Source: Burkholderiales bacterium
GTDB taxonomy: Bacteria; Pseudomonadota; Gammaproteobacteria; Burkholderiales; SG8-39
Direction: 5' to 3'
DNA length: 35,544 nt
Assembly: GCA_026416295.1 (NCBI GenBank)
Contig: JAOAFL010000052.1
Span: 1 to 35,544 of the forward strand
Shown here: positions 24,546 through 35,410 of the stretch, in pieces
Numbering within the stretch: position 1 is the first letter of the stretch
Layout: each line of letters begins with the position of its first letter
The notes under the pieces: model-generated
Databases searched by the model: none
Told to the model about the DNA's origin: nothing
Seen by the model: the letters and a program-made list of their open reading frames with translations, nothing else
Translations under genes and position numbers: made by a program

Positions 24546-25043
24546 TCAGCGCCGCCCGGCGCGCACCTGCTCGCGCAGCTCGGCAAAGGGCGAGCGCCCG
24601 CGCTCGCGCGCGCCGACGCGCACGCCGGCGCAGCGCTCGTGCCGCGGCGCGAGCGGCAACGCGAGCAGCAGCTCGTCTTCCACCAGCAGATGCAGCTGCA
24701 TCTCCCGGTCCGCCACGATCCATTCGGGCCCTTCGGCGTCGAACGGTTCGGCGTCGATCTGCGCCTGCGAGCGCGCAAGGAGCAGCGTCGCGTCGACCGC
24801 CACCGTGAACGCGAGCGGCTCCAGGCACCGTTGACAGGTGAGCTGCAGGACGCCGTTCAGGCGCAGATGCAGGGCGGGGTTGCCGCGGACCTCCGGGACG
24901 CCGCGCAGCTCGCAGGCGATCGCGCCCTCGTCCGAATGAAGCGCATCGCGCAACCGCGGGAAATCCGAAGCCGGCCAGGCGCCGAACCATGTGGAGCCGG
25001 CCCGCGCGAATTCGAGGCCGTCGATCACCGGCCGCCGCTGCAT
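24546..25043 (-). CDS. yceD: DUF177 family protein YceD (23S rRNA accumulation protein)
   Basis: The 165-residue protein has the YceD/DUF177 features LTCQRCLEPLAFTV (about 68-81) with a CxxC pair, and the acidic AEPFDAEGPEWIVADREMQL stretch in the second half. YceD is linked to 23S rRNA accumulation in bacteria and plants. It is the first gene of the rpmF-plsX-fab operon and diverges from maf across 48 bases. Confidence 0.93.
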   Translation of the reverse strand: MQRRPVIDGLEFARAGSTWFGAWPASDFPRLRDALHSDEGAIACELRGVPEVRGNPALHLRLNGVLQLTCQRCLEPLAFTVAVDATLLLARSQAQIDAEPFDAEGPEWIVADREMQLHLLVEDELLLALPLAPRHERCAGVRVGARERGRSPFAELREQVRAGRR

Positions 25044-25052
25044 GAAATGTGA

Positions 25053-25082
25053 ATGCTATCATGCATCGAAAATCACCGTCAA
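25053..25082 (-). promoter_or_regulatory. Candidate sigma-70 promoter of yceD-rpmF-plsX-fab
   Basis: The minus strand shows TTGACG (25077-25082), an 18-base spacer, then TAGCAT (25053-25058). It lies ten bases before the yceD ATG, so the leader would be very short. A TATCAT on the plus strand (25057-25062) could serve maf; its -35 is weak. Confidence 0.5.
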
Positions 25083-25091
25083 AACAAAGCC

Positions 25092-25682
25092 ATGCCCTCG
25101 CCGCGGCGGTTGGTGCTCGCCTCGACCTCGCGATACCGCGCGGCGCTTCTGCAGCGCCTCGGCATCCCGTTCGAGCAGGCGGCGCCCGGCGTCGAAGAGA
25201 CCGCGCGCCCCGGCGAATCGCCCTCGGTGACGGCGACGCGGCTCGCGATCGAGAAAGCGCGCGCGGTGGCGCCGCGTTTCCCGGACGCGTTGATCGTCGG
25301 CTCCGATCAGGTGGCGTTTTGCGAAGGCACCGTCCTCGGCAAGCCGGGCGGACGCGAAGCCGCGCGCCGCCAGCTCGCTTTCCTGAGCGGCAAGGTCGCC
25401 TCGTTCGACACCGCCGTCGCGCTGCTCGATGCCTCGAGCGGCTTCGTGCGCAGCCGCGTCGTCGGCTGCCGCGTCGCGTTCCGCGAGCTGACGCCGGCGC
25501 AGATCGAGGACTACCTCGACCGCGAGCAGCCGTTCGACTGCGCCGGAAGCGCGAAGTCCGAGGGTCTCGGCATCGCGCTTCTTGCGCGCATCGAAACCGA
25601 GGACCCGACGGCGCTCGTCGGCTTGCCGCTGATCGTCCTGACCGACCTGCTCGCGCAGGCCGGACGGCCGGTGCTCGGCTGA
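25092..25682 (+). CDS. Maf family nucleoside triphosphate pyrophosphatase (YceF-like)
   Basis: The 196-residue protein starts at ATG 25092 (MPSPRRLVLASTSRYRAALLQRLG). It has the Maf motifs LASTSRYR, VEETARPGESP, GSDQVAFCEGTVLGKPG and the CAGSAKSEGLGIALL segment. Family enzymes hydrolyse non-canonical or modified nucleotides; the DQV and YceF-like loop suggest the m7GTP type. It overlaps the downstream methyltransferase by one base (TGATG) and diverges from yceD. Confidence 0.93.
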   Translation: MPSPRRLVLASTSRYRAALLQRLGIPFEQAAPGVEETARPGESPSVTATRLAIEKARAVAPRFPDALIVGSDQVAFCEGTVLGKPGGREAARRQLAFLSGKVASFDTAVALLDASSGFVRSRVVGCRVAFRELTPAQIEDYLDREQPFDCAGSAKSEGLGIALLARIETEDPTALVGLPLIVLTDLLAQAGRPVLG

Positions 25683-26368
25683 TGGCGGGCGTGCTCTACG
25701 CCATTCCGACCCCGCTCGGCGCGAGCCCGGAGGCGTCGCTGCCGGCCGCGGTGCTGCGCACGGTGCGGGCGCTGCGCGATTTTGCGGTCGAGGACGCGAA
25801 AAGCGCGCGCGCGTTTCTCGCCGCGGTCGGCTGCGATCCGAAGCAGGCGAGGATCCGGGAGCTGGGCGACGAAAGCGACGACGCCGCGCTGCTCGCGCCG
25901 CTGCGCGAAGGCCGCGACCTCGGGTTGCTTTCCGAAGCCGGCTGTCCCGGCCTCGCCGACCCTGGGGCGCGACTCGTCGCGGCCGCGCACCGCGCAGGCT
26001 TTCGCGTCGTTCCGCTCGTCGGCCCCTCGGCGATCGTGCTCGCGCTGATGGCCTCGGGGCTGGAGGGCCAGCGCTTCGCGTTCCGCGGCTACCTTCCGCG
26101 CGGCTGCGCCGATCGCGCGCGGCGCATCCGCGATCTGGAGGCGCGCTCGCGCCGCGAGCGCGAAACGCAGATCTTCATCGAGACGCCGTACCGCAGCGAC
26201 GCGCTGCTCGCGGCGCTGCTTGCGACGTGCGCGCCGAAGACGCGGCTGTGCGTCGCGACCGACCTCACGCTGCCCACCGAATCGGTGCGCACGCACGCGA
26301 TCGCCGCATGGCGGCGCGCCCCGCCCGCGATCGGCAAGCGCCCGACGGTGTTCCTGCTGCTCGCCTGA
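25682..26368 (+). CDS. RsmI-like tetrapyrrole-methylase-fold methyltransferase
   Basis: The 228-residue protein matches the SAM-dependent methylase fold of RsmI: YAIPTPLGASPEASLPAAVLRTV near the N-terminus, GLLSEAGCPGLADPGARLVAAAHRAG in the middle, then VPLVGPSAIVLALMASG and FRGYLPR. It is shorter than true RsmI (about 280 residues), and the EDTR motif reads EDAKSAR, so it is a divergent paralogue. RsmI methylates the 2'-OH of C1402 in 16S rRNA; the substrate here is unknown. It is translationally coupled to maf and converges on sppA with a seven-base gap. Confidence 0.88.
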   Translation: MAGVLYAIPTPLGASPEASLPAAVLRTVRALRDFAVEDAKSARAFLAAVGCDPKQARIRELGDESDDAALLAPLREGRDLGLLSEAGCPGLADPGARLVAAAHRAGFRVVPLVGPSAIVLALMASGLEGQRFAFRGYLPRGCADRARRIRDLEARSRRERETQIFIETPYRSDALLAALLATCAPKTRLCVATDLTLPTESVRTHAIAAWRRAPPAIGKRPTVFLLLA

Positions 26369-26375
26369 GCCGGCG

Positions 26376-27317
26376 TCAGCGCAGCGCGGGGCCGGCGCGC
26401 AGGGCGAGCCGCTCGAGCCCTTCGACGATCGCGAGCCCGAACCGGCGCGCGAACTTCTCGGCGAGGTTCTCCTTCTGCGTGAAGTCCACGATCTCCTCGG
26501 CCTTCACCACCTCGCGCGCGACGTAGTCGAGACTGCCGAGCGCGTCCGCGAGCCCCAGCTCGATCGCCCGCGTGCCGGTCCAGATCGTGCCGCTGAACAT
26601 GTCCGGCGTCTCCTTGAGGCGCGCCCCGCGCCCTTCGCGCACCGCGGCGATGAATTGCTGGTGGATGTCGGCGAGCAGTCCGAGGGCGATTCTGCGGTGC
26701 GACTCCTCGAGCGGGAGGAACGGATCGAGCATCGACTTGTTCTCTCCTGCGGTGAGCAGACGCCGCTCGACGCCCAGTTTCTCCATCAGGCCGGTCAGCC
26801 CGAAGCCGTCCATGCGCACGCCGATCGAGCCGAGGATGCTCGAGCGCGACACGTAGATGCGGTCGGCGGCGGCCGCGACGTAGTAGCCGCCCGAGGCGCA
26901 CATGTCCTCGACGACCGCATAGAGCGGAATCGCCGGGTATTTCGCGCGCAGGCGACGGATTTCGTCGTAGATCGTCTGCGCCTGCACCGGGGTGCCGCCC
27001 GGGGAGTTGATGCGCAACACCACGCCCGCGGTGTTCTTGTCCTCGAACGCCGCCTGCAGCGCGAGCGTCACTTTTTCCGCGCTCGCGTCGGTGCCCGGCG
27101 CGATCAGCCCGCTCACCTCGACGAGGGCCGTATGCCGTTCGGCCTTCGTCTCGCGCGTGCCGCGGAAGTCGAGCGCCACCAGGAGCAGCGCCGTGAGGTA
27201 GGCGAAGCCGAGCAGCTTCCAGAAGATTCCCCAGCGGCGCGCGCGCTGCTGCTCCTTCAGCGCGGCGGTGGCCAGTTTCTCGATCAGTTCACGTTCCCAC
27301 TTGCTCTCGTCAGTCAT
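26376..27317 (-). CDS. sppA: Signal peptide peptidase SppA-type S49 protease
   Basis: The 313-residue inner-membrane protease degrades cleaved signal peptides. One membrane segment (about 33-50, WKLLGFAYLTALLLVAL) is followed by the S49 domain. The nucleophile is Ser142 in EDMCASGGYY and the base is Lys194 in TAGENKSMLDPF. This is the short, single-domain form. The start overlaps the stop of the Rieske gene by eight bases, so it is the last gene of the rluC-HAD-Rieske-sppA operon. Confidence 0.93.
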   Translation of the reverse strand: MTDESKWERELIEKLATAALKEQQRARRWGIFWKLLGFAYLTALLLVALDFRGTRETKAERHTALVEVSGLIAPGTDASAEKVTLALQAAFEDKNTAGVVLRINSPGGTPVQAQTIYDEIRRLRAKYPAIPLYAVVEDMCASGGYYVAAAADRIYVSRSSILGSIGVRMDGFGLTGLMEKLGVERRLLTAGENKSMLDPFLPLEESHRRIALGLLADIHQQFIAAVREGRGARLKETPDMFSGTIWTGTRAIELGLADALGSLDYVAREVVKAEEIVDFTQKENLAEKFARRFGLAIVEGLERLALRAGPALR

Positions 27318-27666
27318 CGTCGCATCCGAGGTAATAGACCGAGCCGTCGCGCTCGGCGACCTTCAGCTTCACCAGGGATTTCCGCCCGCACGGCCCGCCG
27401 GTGCACCGGCCGCTTTCGGCGGCGTAGGTCGCACCGTGCGTCGAGCATAGCAAATCGCGCCCGTCGGGGTCGAAGAATTCCCCCTCGCGCCAGTCGAGCT
27501 CCAGCGCGACGTGCGCGCAACGGTTGAGGTAGCCGTGCACTTTTCCGCCGAAGCGCACGACGAACGCCGGCGCGCGTTCGCCGAAATATTCGACCTCGAA
27601 ACGCACGCCGCGACCCCGCTCGGCGAGGTCGGCCGAGGCGCAGATCAACCGAGGCTCGCCAGCCAT
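27310..27666 (-). CDS. Small Rieske [2Fe-2S] protein
   Basis: The 118-residue soluble protein has a complete Rieske site: Cys50-x-His52 (NRCAHVAL) and Cys74-xx-His77 (LLCSTHGATY). The tail reads RCTGGPCGRKSLVKL. No membrane segment or oxygenase domain is present, so it may be a ferredoxin-like electron carrier or sensor. ATG 27666 overlaps the HAD gene by 22 bases, and the stop overlaps sppA by eight. This gene is a regular member of the cluster in betaproteobacteria; the physiological partner is not known to me. Confidence 0.92.
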   Translation of the reverse strand: MAGEPRLICASADLAERGRGVRFEVEYFGERAPAFVVRFGGKVHGYLNRCAHVALELDWREGEFFDPDGRDLLCSTHGATYAAESGRCTGGPCGRKSLVKLKVAERDGSVYYLGCDDD

Positions 27667-28295
27667 CGCGGCAGTTCCCCGACGTCGCGCAGGCAGGCGC
27701 GCGGCGAAAGCGCGCGCAGCGTCTCGGGCGGATGCGCGCCGCTTTCGACCGCGATCGCATCGACGCCTGCGGCCGCCGCCATCTGCAGATCGTGGCCGGT
27801 GTCGCCGACCATCACGGTCGCCCCGGGCGGCTCCGCGAGCGCGCGCATCAGCTCCAAGAGCATCGCCGGATGCGGCTTCGGCCGCACTTCGTCCGCGCAG
27901 CGCGTCGCGGCGAAATACGGCGCGAGCCCGCTCGCCGCGAGCGCGCGCTCGAGGCCGCGTCGGCTTTTTCCGGTCGCCACCGCGAGCCGGTAGCCGCCCG
28001 CGCGCAGCTCCTCGAGCAGCGCCGGCACCCCGGGAAACGGCCGGATGCGGTTCTCGCACGCGAGAAAGTGGCGGCGGTAGTGCGCGACGAACGCGTCGTA
28101 GCGCGAGGGCGGAAGCTCGGGCAGCGCAAGCCGCAGCGACTCCTCCAGCCCGAGACCGATCACGTGCGCGGCGCGCGCGGGCTCGGGCGCCGCAAGCCCC
28201 AGGTCGCGCGCCGCCGCGCGGATGCACTCGGCGATCGCCGCGGTGGAGTCGACGAGCGTTCCGTCCCAGTCAAAGACGATCAGCCGGTAGCGCAA
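27645..28295 (-). CDS. HAD-superfamily phosphatase (Gph-like)
   Basis: The 216-residue protein has HAD motif I FDWDGTLVDST (8-18), motif II VATGKS, the Lys in EVRPKPHPAML and motif IV MVGDTGHDLQMAAAAG. The helical cap fits the phosphoglycolate phosphatase/beta-phosphoglucomutase subfamily, but the substrate cannot be read from sequence. The start appears to be TTG 28295 (no ATG or GTG nearby), overlapping rluC by 26 bases. Confidence 0.9.
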   Translation of the reverse strand: MRYRLIVFDWDGTLVDSTAAIAECIRAAARDLGLAAPEPARAAHVIGLGLEESLRLALPELPPSRYDAFVAHYRRHFLACENRIRPFPGVPALLEELRAGGYRLAVATGKSRRGLERALAASGLAPYFAATRCADEVRPKPHPAMLLELMRALAEPPGATVMVGDTGHDLQMAAAAGVDAIAVESGAHPPETLRALSPRACLRDVGELPRWLASLG

Positions 28296-29220
28296 GACGC
28301 TCTTCCAGAAAGCGGCGCACGTCTTCGGGCAGCGGCGCTTCGATCGACACTGGCCGCCCTTCGATCGGATGCATGAAGGCGATCCGGCGCGCGTGCAACA
28401 TCAGCCGCGCCGCGCCCGCGCGCGCGAGCGCTCGGTTCAGCGCGAAGTCGCCGTATTTCGGGTCGCCGAGGACCGGATGGCCGACGTGCGCGAGATGCAC
28501 CCGGATCTGATGCGTGCGCCCGGTGAGCAGCCGAAGCTCGAGCACGCTGCCCGCGTCGCTCGATGCGAGCGGACGCGCGAGCGTCACCGCCGCCCTGCCC
28601 TCCTCGCGCACCGCGACGCGCCGTTCGCCGGTGCGCGTCACGTACTTCTGCAGCGGGGCGCACAGCGCGCGCTCGCCGCCCTGCCAGCGGCCCTTGACCG
28701 CCGCGACGTAGACCTTTTCCACCCGTCCCTCGCGCAACAGCCGGTGCAGCGCGGTGAGCGCGCTTCGCCGCTTGGCGAGGAGCAGCACGCCGGACGTGTC
28801 GCGATCGAGCCGGTGCACCAGTTCCAGAAACCGCTCGCGCGGGCGCGAGGCGCGCAGCCGCTCGATCGCGCCGTGCGCGACGCCGCTGCCGCCGTGCACC
28901 GCAAGCCCCGCCGGCTTGTCGACCGCAAGGAGCGCCGCGTCCTCGTAAATCACCGAAAGCGCAAGCGGTCGCGGCGCAACGCGCGCCTGCGGTGCCGGCA
29001 GCCGCACGGGCGGCAGACGCACGCGGTCGCCGGGCCTCAGGCGGTAATCGGGACCGACGCGACCGCTGTTGACCCGCACTTCCCCGCTTCGCAGCACGCG
29101 GTAGACGTAGCTCTTCGGCACGCCTTTGAGGCGCCGCAGAAGGAAATTGTCGATGCGCTGCTCGCTGTGCGCATCTCCGACCTCGACCCAAGTCGCCCGC
29201 GGCTTGCTTAAGTCATTCAT
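28270..29220 (-). CDS. rluC: 23S rRNA pseudouridine synthase RluC
   Basis: The 316-residue RluA-family enzyme isomerises uridines 955, 2504 and 2580 of 23S rRNA in E. coli. It has an S4 RNA-binding domain (about 20-75, QRIDNFLLRRLKGVPKSYVY) and the catalytic motif HRLDRDTSG (Asp139). The conserved RTHQIRVHLAHVGHPVLGD follows. The start ATG 29220 lacks a normal Shine-Dalgarno; the leader is AT-rich (GATAATAATAAAA). Codon 4 is TTA, the codon read only by tRNA-Leu(UAA). It diverges from rne, as in E. coli. Confidence 0.95.
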   Translation of the reverse strand: MNDLSKPRATWVEVGDAHSEQRIDNFLLRRLKGVPKSYVYRVLRSGEVRVNSGRVGPDYRLRPGDRVRLPPVRLPAPQARVAPRPLALSVIYEDAALLAVDKPAGLAVHGGSGVAHGAIERLRASRPRERFLELVHRLDRDTSGVLLLAKRRSALTALHRLLREGRVEKVYVAAVKGRWQGGERALCAPLQKYVTRTGERRVAVREEGRAAVTLARPLASSDAGSVLELRLLTGRTHQIRVHLAHVGHPVLGDPKYGDFALNRALARAGAARLMLHARRIAFMHPIEGRPVSIEAPLPEDVRRFLEERLALPADRL

Positions 29221-29488
29221 TTTTATTATTATCTCGCCACCTCCGTCCGCATGCGAGGACGAGGCTTTACCAGCCGCCCAGCATCGTTCGGTCCTACGTC
29301 GCTGACGCTACTCGCATCGCGCGCGACCGCCTGCCGGGCCTCGAGCCGGGGGTTAATCTCGCTCACCGCAAGCAGCGAATCGCAACGCAACATGACGTGC
29401 GCAGGCTACAGGCTCGCGACCGATCCGCACAAGGATCGTCGCCGCTTCGACCACGCGCGACGCGCCTGCGCGCCTAGGAGAGTCCTGA
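29221..29488. other. rluC/rne intergenic region
   Basis: These 268 bases hold no convincing gene. At the rluC end is an AT-rich tract (TTTTTATTATTATC, 29220-29233) that probably includes the rluC promoter or leader. The rest would be the rne leader, where E. coli has the autoregulatory structure. A clear ribosome binding site (AGGAGAG, 29476-29482) precedes rne. I did not identify specific hairpins with confidence. Confidence 0.5.
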
Positions 29489-32056
29489 GTGAAACGGATG
29501 CTGTTCAACGCGACCCAGCAGGAGGAACTGCGGGTCGCCATCGTAGACGGCCAGAAGCTCATTGATCTCGACATCGAGTCGGCATCGAGGGAGCAGCGCA
29601 AGAGCAACATCTACAAAGGCATCATCACCCGCATCGAGCCCAGTCTCGAAGCCGCGTTCGTCGATTACGGCGAGGAGCGGCACGGGTTCCTCCCCTTCAA
29701 GGAAGTCTCGCGAAGCTATTTCCGGCCCGGCACGGACCCGGCGCGCGCGCGCATCCAGGACGCGCTCGTCGAAGGTCAGGAACTGATCGTCCAGGTCGAA
29801 AAAGACGAGCGCGGCACGAAGGGCGCCGCGCTCACGACCTTCATCAGCCTCGCGGGCCGCTACCTCGTGCTGATGCCGAATAACCCGCGCGGTGGCGGGG
29901 TCTCGCGCCGGGTCGAGGGCGAGGAGCGCGACGAGCTGCGCCAGGCGCTCGAAAAACTGCAGGTCCCGGAAGGCATGAGCGTGATCGCGCGCACCGCGGC
30001 GATCGGCCGCTCGCTGGAGGAGCTGCAGTGGGACCTCAACTATCTGCTGCAGCTGTGGCAGGCGATCGACAAGGCGGCGAAGGAAGGCGGACCGAAGCCC
30101 TTCCTCATCTACCTCGAGTCGAGCCTCGTCATCCGCGCGATCCGCGACTACTTCCAGCCCGACATCGGCGAGATCCTGATCGACACCGAGGAGATCTACG
30201 AGCAGGCGCGCGCGTTCATGCAGACCGTGATGCCTGCCAACGTCGGCAAGGTCAAGCTCTACCGCGACGACATGCCGCTGTTTTCGCGCTTTCAGATCGA
30301 ACACCAGATCGAGAGCGCCTACCAGCGCAAGGTCGACCTGCCCTCGGGGGGCTCGGTGGTGATCGACCACACCGAGGCACTGGTCGCGGTCGACGTGAAC
30401 TCCGCGCGCGCCACGCGCGGGCAGGACATCGAGGAAACCGCGTTCCGCACGAACCTGGAAGCGGCCGACGAGATCGCGCGCCAGCTGCGGTTGCGCGACC
30501 TCGGTGGGCTGATCGTCGTCGATTTCATCGACATGGAATCGGCGCGCCACCAGCGCGAGGTCGAGGCGCGCTTTCGCGAGGCGCTGCGGCACGACCGGGC
30601 GCGGGTGCAGATGGGCAAGATCTCGCGCTTCGGGCTGCTCGAGCTCTCGCGCCAGCGGCTGCGTCCGTCGCTCGAAGAAACGGCACACGCGAGCTGCCCG
30701 CGCTGCGGCGGCACGGGCTTCATCCGCGGCACCGAATCCACCGCCCTGCACGTGCTGCGCATCGTGCAAGAAGAGGCGATGAAGGAGAACACCGGCGCGG
30801 TCCACGCGCAGGTTCCGGTCGACGTCGCCGCATTCCTGCTGAACGAAAAACGCAGCGAAATCCAGAAGCTGGAAGCGCGCCTGAAGGTGAACATCGTGCT
30901 CGTGCCCAATCCGCACCTCGAGACGCCGCACTACAAGGTGCAGCGGCTGAAGCACGAAGAGCTGAACCAGATGGAGCACGTGCCGACGAGCTACGAGCTG
31001 ATCGAGCAGCCGGAGCCGCAGGCGGCCGTGCCTGCCGAACCGCGCAAGGAGCGGCAGGAAGCCGCGGTGAAGGGCATCACGCCGGCGCAGCCCGCCCCGA
31101 TGGTCCCCGAGCGAGCGCCGAGCCCGGCACCGGCGGCGCCCGCCCCGTCGGCTGCGAGCGCCGAGGCAGAGGGGCAGCCGCGCAAGGGACTCCTCAAGCG
31201 CATTCTCGGCCTGCTCAAGTCGGAAAAGACGGCCCCGGCGCCGTCCGCTGCAGCGAACGAGCCGGAGATGGCGCCGGCCGCGCCGCCGCGCGCCCCTGCC
31301 GCGCGCGAAGGCGCGCCGCGCGAGGAGCGGCGCGCCGCGCACCCCGGCCACGATCGAGATCGCCGCGGCCGCGAAGAGCGCAGAGAGTCCCGGCGGGAAG
31401 CGCGGCACGACGAAGGTCGAGCGCGCCACGACGAAGGTCGAGCCCGGCACCGCGAGCAGCCCCGCCCCGCCACCGTCGAGCCGAAGCCCGAGCGCGTACC
31501 GGAGCCCGCTTCGGCCGCCGCGTCGCCGACGAACGGTCAAGCGCAGGCCCAACCGCAGGGCGAGGGCGAGCGCAGACGCCGACGCGGGCGGCGCGGCCGT
31601 GGCCGTGGCGATCGCGCCGCCTCGGCCGGCGACGCGGCGGGGCAGCGTCAGTCGGCTCCGCCGAACGGCGTCGCCGAAAAGCGCGAGGCACCGGCGGCCG
31701 CCGCGCCTGTCGCGAGGGAAGAAAAGCCCGGGGCTGCGCCGCTCGCGTCTGCCGCCGGAGAGCGTGTGTCCTCTCCCGAGCCGGCGGCGAACGCAGCGCC
31801 TGCGGCGGCGCCGTCGGTCCCGGCACAAGCGGCCACCGTCGCGGCTTCGCCGGAGCCGATCGCGCCGCCCCCGCCGGTCGATGCGAAGGCGCTTCTTGCG
31901 AGCGCCGGGCTCGAAATGGTCGAGACCGACGCCTCGAAGGTGCGCACCGTGCCGCCCGAAACCGAGCAGGTGAAGCTCGGGCGGCCGCGGCGCGCGCGGC
32001 CTAAGCCGCCGCAGGAAGAAGGCGAGCTGATCCAGGTCGAGACGCGAACGCAGTAG
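29489..32056 (+). CDS. rne: Ribonuclease E
   Basis: The 855-residue endonuclease is central to mRNA decay and rRNA/tRNA processing. The catalytic half is complete: S1 domain (about 37-120), 5' sensor, DNase I-like domain with metal ligands Asp302 (VDVNSARAT) and Asp345 (VVDFIDM), and Zn-link Cys403-xx-Cys406 (CPRCGGTG). The C-terminal half (about 510-855) is a Pro/Ala/Glu/Arg-rich, disordered scaffold with basic patches. The last residues ([23 protein letters not shown]) form a compact end that looks conserved. The start is GTG 29489. Scaffold sequence includes a 7-residue duplicated unit. It converges on uvrB with a 13-base gap. Confidence 0.97.
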   Translation: MKRMLFNATQQEELRVAIVDGQKLIDLDIESASREQRKSNIYKGIITRIEPSLEAAFVDYGEERHGFLPFKEVSRSYFRPGTDPARARIQDALVEGQELIVQVEKDERGTKGAALTTFISLAGRYLVLMPNNPRGGGVSRRVEGEERDELRQALEKLQVPEGMSVIARTAAIGRSLEELQWDLNYLLQLWQAIDKAAKEGGPKPFLIYLESSLVIRAIRDYFQPDIGEILIDTEEIYEQARAFMQTVMPANVGKVKLYRDDMPLFSRFQIEHQIESAYQRKVDLPSGGSVVIDHTEALVAVDVNSARATRGQDIEETAFRTNLEAADEIARQLRLRDLGGLIVVDFIDMESARHQREVEARFREALRHDRARVQMGKISRFGLLELSRQRLRPSLEETAHASCPRCGGTGFIRGTESTALHVLRIVQEEAMKENTGAVHAQVPVDVAAFLLNEKRSEIQKLEARLKVNIVLVPNPHLETPHYKVQRLKHEELNQMEHVPTSYELIEQPEPQAAVPAEPRKERQEAAVKGITPAQPAPMVPERAPSPAPAAPAPSAASAEAEGQPRKGLLKRILGLLKSEKTAPAPSAAANEPEMAPAAPPRAPAAREGAPREERRAAHPGHDRDRRGREERRESRREARHDEGRARHDEGRARHREQPRPATVEPKPERVPEPASAAASPTNGQAQAQPQGEGERRRRRGRRGRGRGDRAASAGDAAGQRQSAPPNGVAEKREAPAAAAPVAREEKPGAAPLASAAGERVSSPEPAANAAPAAAPSVPAQAATVAASPEPIAPPPPVDAKALLASAGLEMVETDASKVRTVPPETEQVKLGRPRRARPKPPQEEGELIQVETRTQ
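31406..31443 (+). repeat. Duplicated 21-base unit in the rne scaffold
   Basis: CACGACGAAGGTCGAGC occurs at 31406-31422 and again at 31427-31443, in frame, coding two copies of the peptide RHDEGRA. This looks like a recent slippage duplication in a low-complexity region. Confidence 0.85.
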
Positions 32057-32069
32057 TCCGCGGCGCGAC

Positions 32070-34091
<2,022 letters not shown>

Positions 34092-34106
34092 GGGTACAAT
34101 GCTGCC

Positions 34107-34122
34107 CTGCAAAAATTTTCAG
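34107..34122. promoter_or_regulatory. Candidate LexA (SOS) box of uvrB
   Basis: CTGCAAAAATTTTCAG has the CTG-N10-CAG spacing of LexA operators, and the flank CAGTATA matches the arrangement known at E. coli uvrB. It departs from CTGT-N8-ACAG at the fourth base from each end. It lies between the uvrB -10 element and its start codon. Confidence 0.6.
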
Positions 34123-34126
34123 TATA
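34121..34126 (-). promoter_or_regulatory. -10 element of uvrB
   Basis: TATACT on the minus strand (GGCTATACTG) overlaps the LexA-like box. The -35 region falls within the first codons of the aminotransferase gene and is weak. Confidence 0.5.
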
Positions 34127-34130
34127 GCCG

Positions 34131-35363
34131 ATGACCTCAGCTCTCGACCCCGCCTTTCGTGCCGAGTCTCCGCTCGCCCGCATCGAAATGGCGCCGCGCG
34201 ATCCGATCCTCGGCGTCACCGAGGCGTTCGTCGCCGACCCGAACCCGAACAAGGTGAACCTCGGTGTCGGCGTGTACTACGACGAGGACGGCAAGGTCCC
34301 GCTGCTCGAATGCGTGCGCATCGCCGAGCAGCAGCGCGTGGCGAGCGCAACGCCGCGGGCGTACCTGCCGATCGACGGCCTGCCCGCCTACGACCGCGCG
34401 GTGCAGCGCCTCGTCTTCGGCGAGGACAGCGCGCCGCTGCGCGAGGGACGGATCGTCACCGTGCAGTCGCTCGGAGGCACCGGCGGCCTTCGCATCGGAG
34501 CCGATCTGCTGCGGCGCGCCGCGCCGGAGGCGACGGTCCTCATCAGCGAGCCGAGCTGGGAAAACCATCGGGCGCTATTCGAGGCGGCCGGTTTTCGCGT
34601 GCAGCCGTACCCCTACTACGATCCGGCGTCCCACGGGGTGGACTTCGACGGAATGCGCCGTGCGCTCGAGGCGGCGCCGCCCGGCACCGTGGTCGTACTG
34701 CACGCCTGCTGCCACAACCCGACGGGCGTCGACCTCGAGCCGGCGCAGTGGCATCAGGTGCTGGAGGTCGTGCGCGCGCGCGGGCTCGTCCCGTTCCTCG
34801 ACCTCGCGTACCAGGGGTTCGGCGACGGCATCGAGCCGGACGCGTTCGCGCCGCGGCTGTTCGCGTCGCAGATGCAGCCGGTGTTCGTGTCGAGCTCTTT
34901 TTCGAAATCGTTTTCCCTCTACGGCGAGCGGGTGGGGGCGCTCAGCGTGGTCGCCGCGAGCGCTGAGGAGGCGGCGCGCGTGCTCTCGCAACTCAAGCGG
35001 ATCGTGCGCACCAACTACTCCAACCCGCCGGGCCACGGCGGCGACATCGTCGCGCGCGTGCTCGGAAGCCCGGAGCTGCGCGCGCTCTGGGAGCGGGAGC
35101 TCGCCGGAATGCGCGAGCGCATCAAGGCGATGCGCCGGGCGCTCGTCGAAGGCATCCACGCCCGCGCGCCGGGCGCGAATTTTTCCTTCGTGCTGAAGCA
35201 GCGCGGCATGTTCTCCTACTCCGGCCTCACGAAGGCGCAGGTCCAGCGGCTGCGGGAAGAGTTCTCGATCTACGCGATCGACACCGGCCGCATCTGCGTC
35301 GCCGCGCTCAACCGCCGCAACATCGACTACGTCGCCGACGCCATCGCCAGGGTGATCCGCTAG
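34131..35363 (+). CDS. Aromatic/aspartate aminotransferase, class I
   Basis: The 410-residue PLP enzyme belongs to the AspC/TyrB group. It shows the N-terminal [16 protein letters not shown], Asn196 in CCHNPTGVD, Asp224 and Tyr227 in [12 protein letters not shown], the Schiff-base Lys259 in [16 protein letters not shown] and the substrate-carboxylate Arg in TGRICVAAL. It transfers amino groups between 2-oxoglutarate and aspartate, tyrosine or phenylalanine; which is preferred cannot be read here. No clear Shine-Dalgarno precedes the ATG. Placement next to uvrB is common in betaproteobacteria, where it is usually annotated tyrB or aspC. Confidence 0.95.
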   Translation: MTSALDPAFRAESPLARIEMAPRDPILGVTEAFVADPNPNKVNLGVGVYYDEDGKVPLLECVRIAEQQRVASATPRAYLPIDGLPAYDRAVQRLVFGEDSAPLREGRIVTVQSLGGTGGLRIGADLLRRAAPEATVLISEPSWENHRALFEAAGFRVQPYPYYDPASHGVDFDGMRRALEAAPPGTVVVLHACCHNPTGVDLEPAQWHQVLEVVRARGLVPFLDLAYQGFGDGIEPDAFAPRLFASQMQPVFVSSSFSKSFSLYGERVGALSVVAASAEEAARVLSQLKRIVRTNYSNPPGHGGDIVARVLGSPELRALWERELAGMRERIKAMRRALVEGIHARAPGANFSFVLKQRGMFSYSGLTKAQVQRLREEFSIYAIDTGRICVAALNRRNIDYVADAIARVIR

Positions 35364-35386
35364 CCTCTGCGCGGCCGGCTTCGCGA

Positions 35387-35392
35387 TATAAT
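35387..35392 (+). promoter_or_regulatory. -10 element of tRNA-Asn
   Basis: A perfect TATAAT (GCGATATAATCGCG) lies 18 bases before the tRNA-Asn 5' end. The -35 region is not recognisable. Confidence 0.7.
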
Positions 35393-35410
35393 CGCGCCCC
35401 TTCGCACGGA

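Noticed and set aside
29251-29565. 104-codon frame in the rne leader
   Set aside because: It runs into rne in another frame, has no ribosome binding site and has an Arg/Ser/Thr-rich product; rne itself has a good ribosome binding site at 29476-29482.
29474-31828. 784-codon minus-strand frame opposite rne
   Set aside because: It is an antisense shadow of rne with low-complexity Arg/Leu/Val runs; there is no ribosome binding site or motif.
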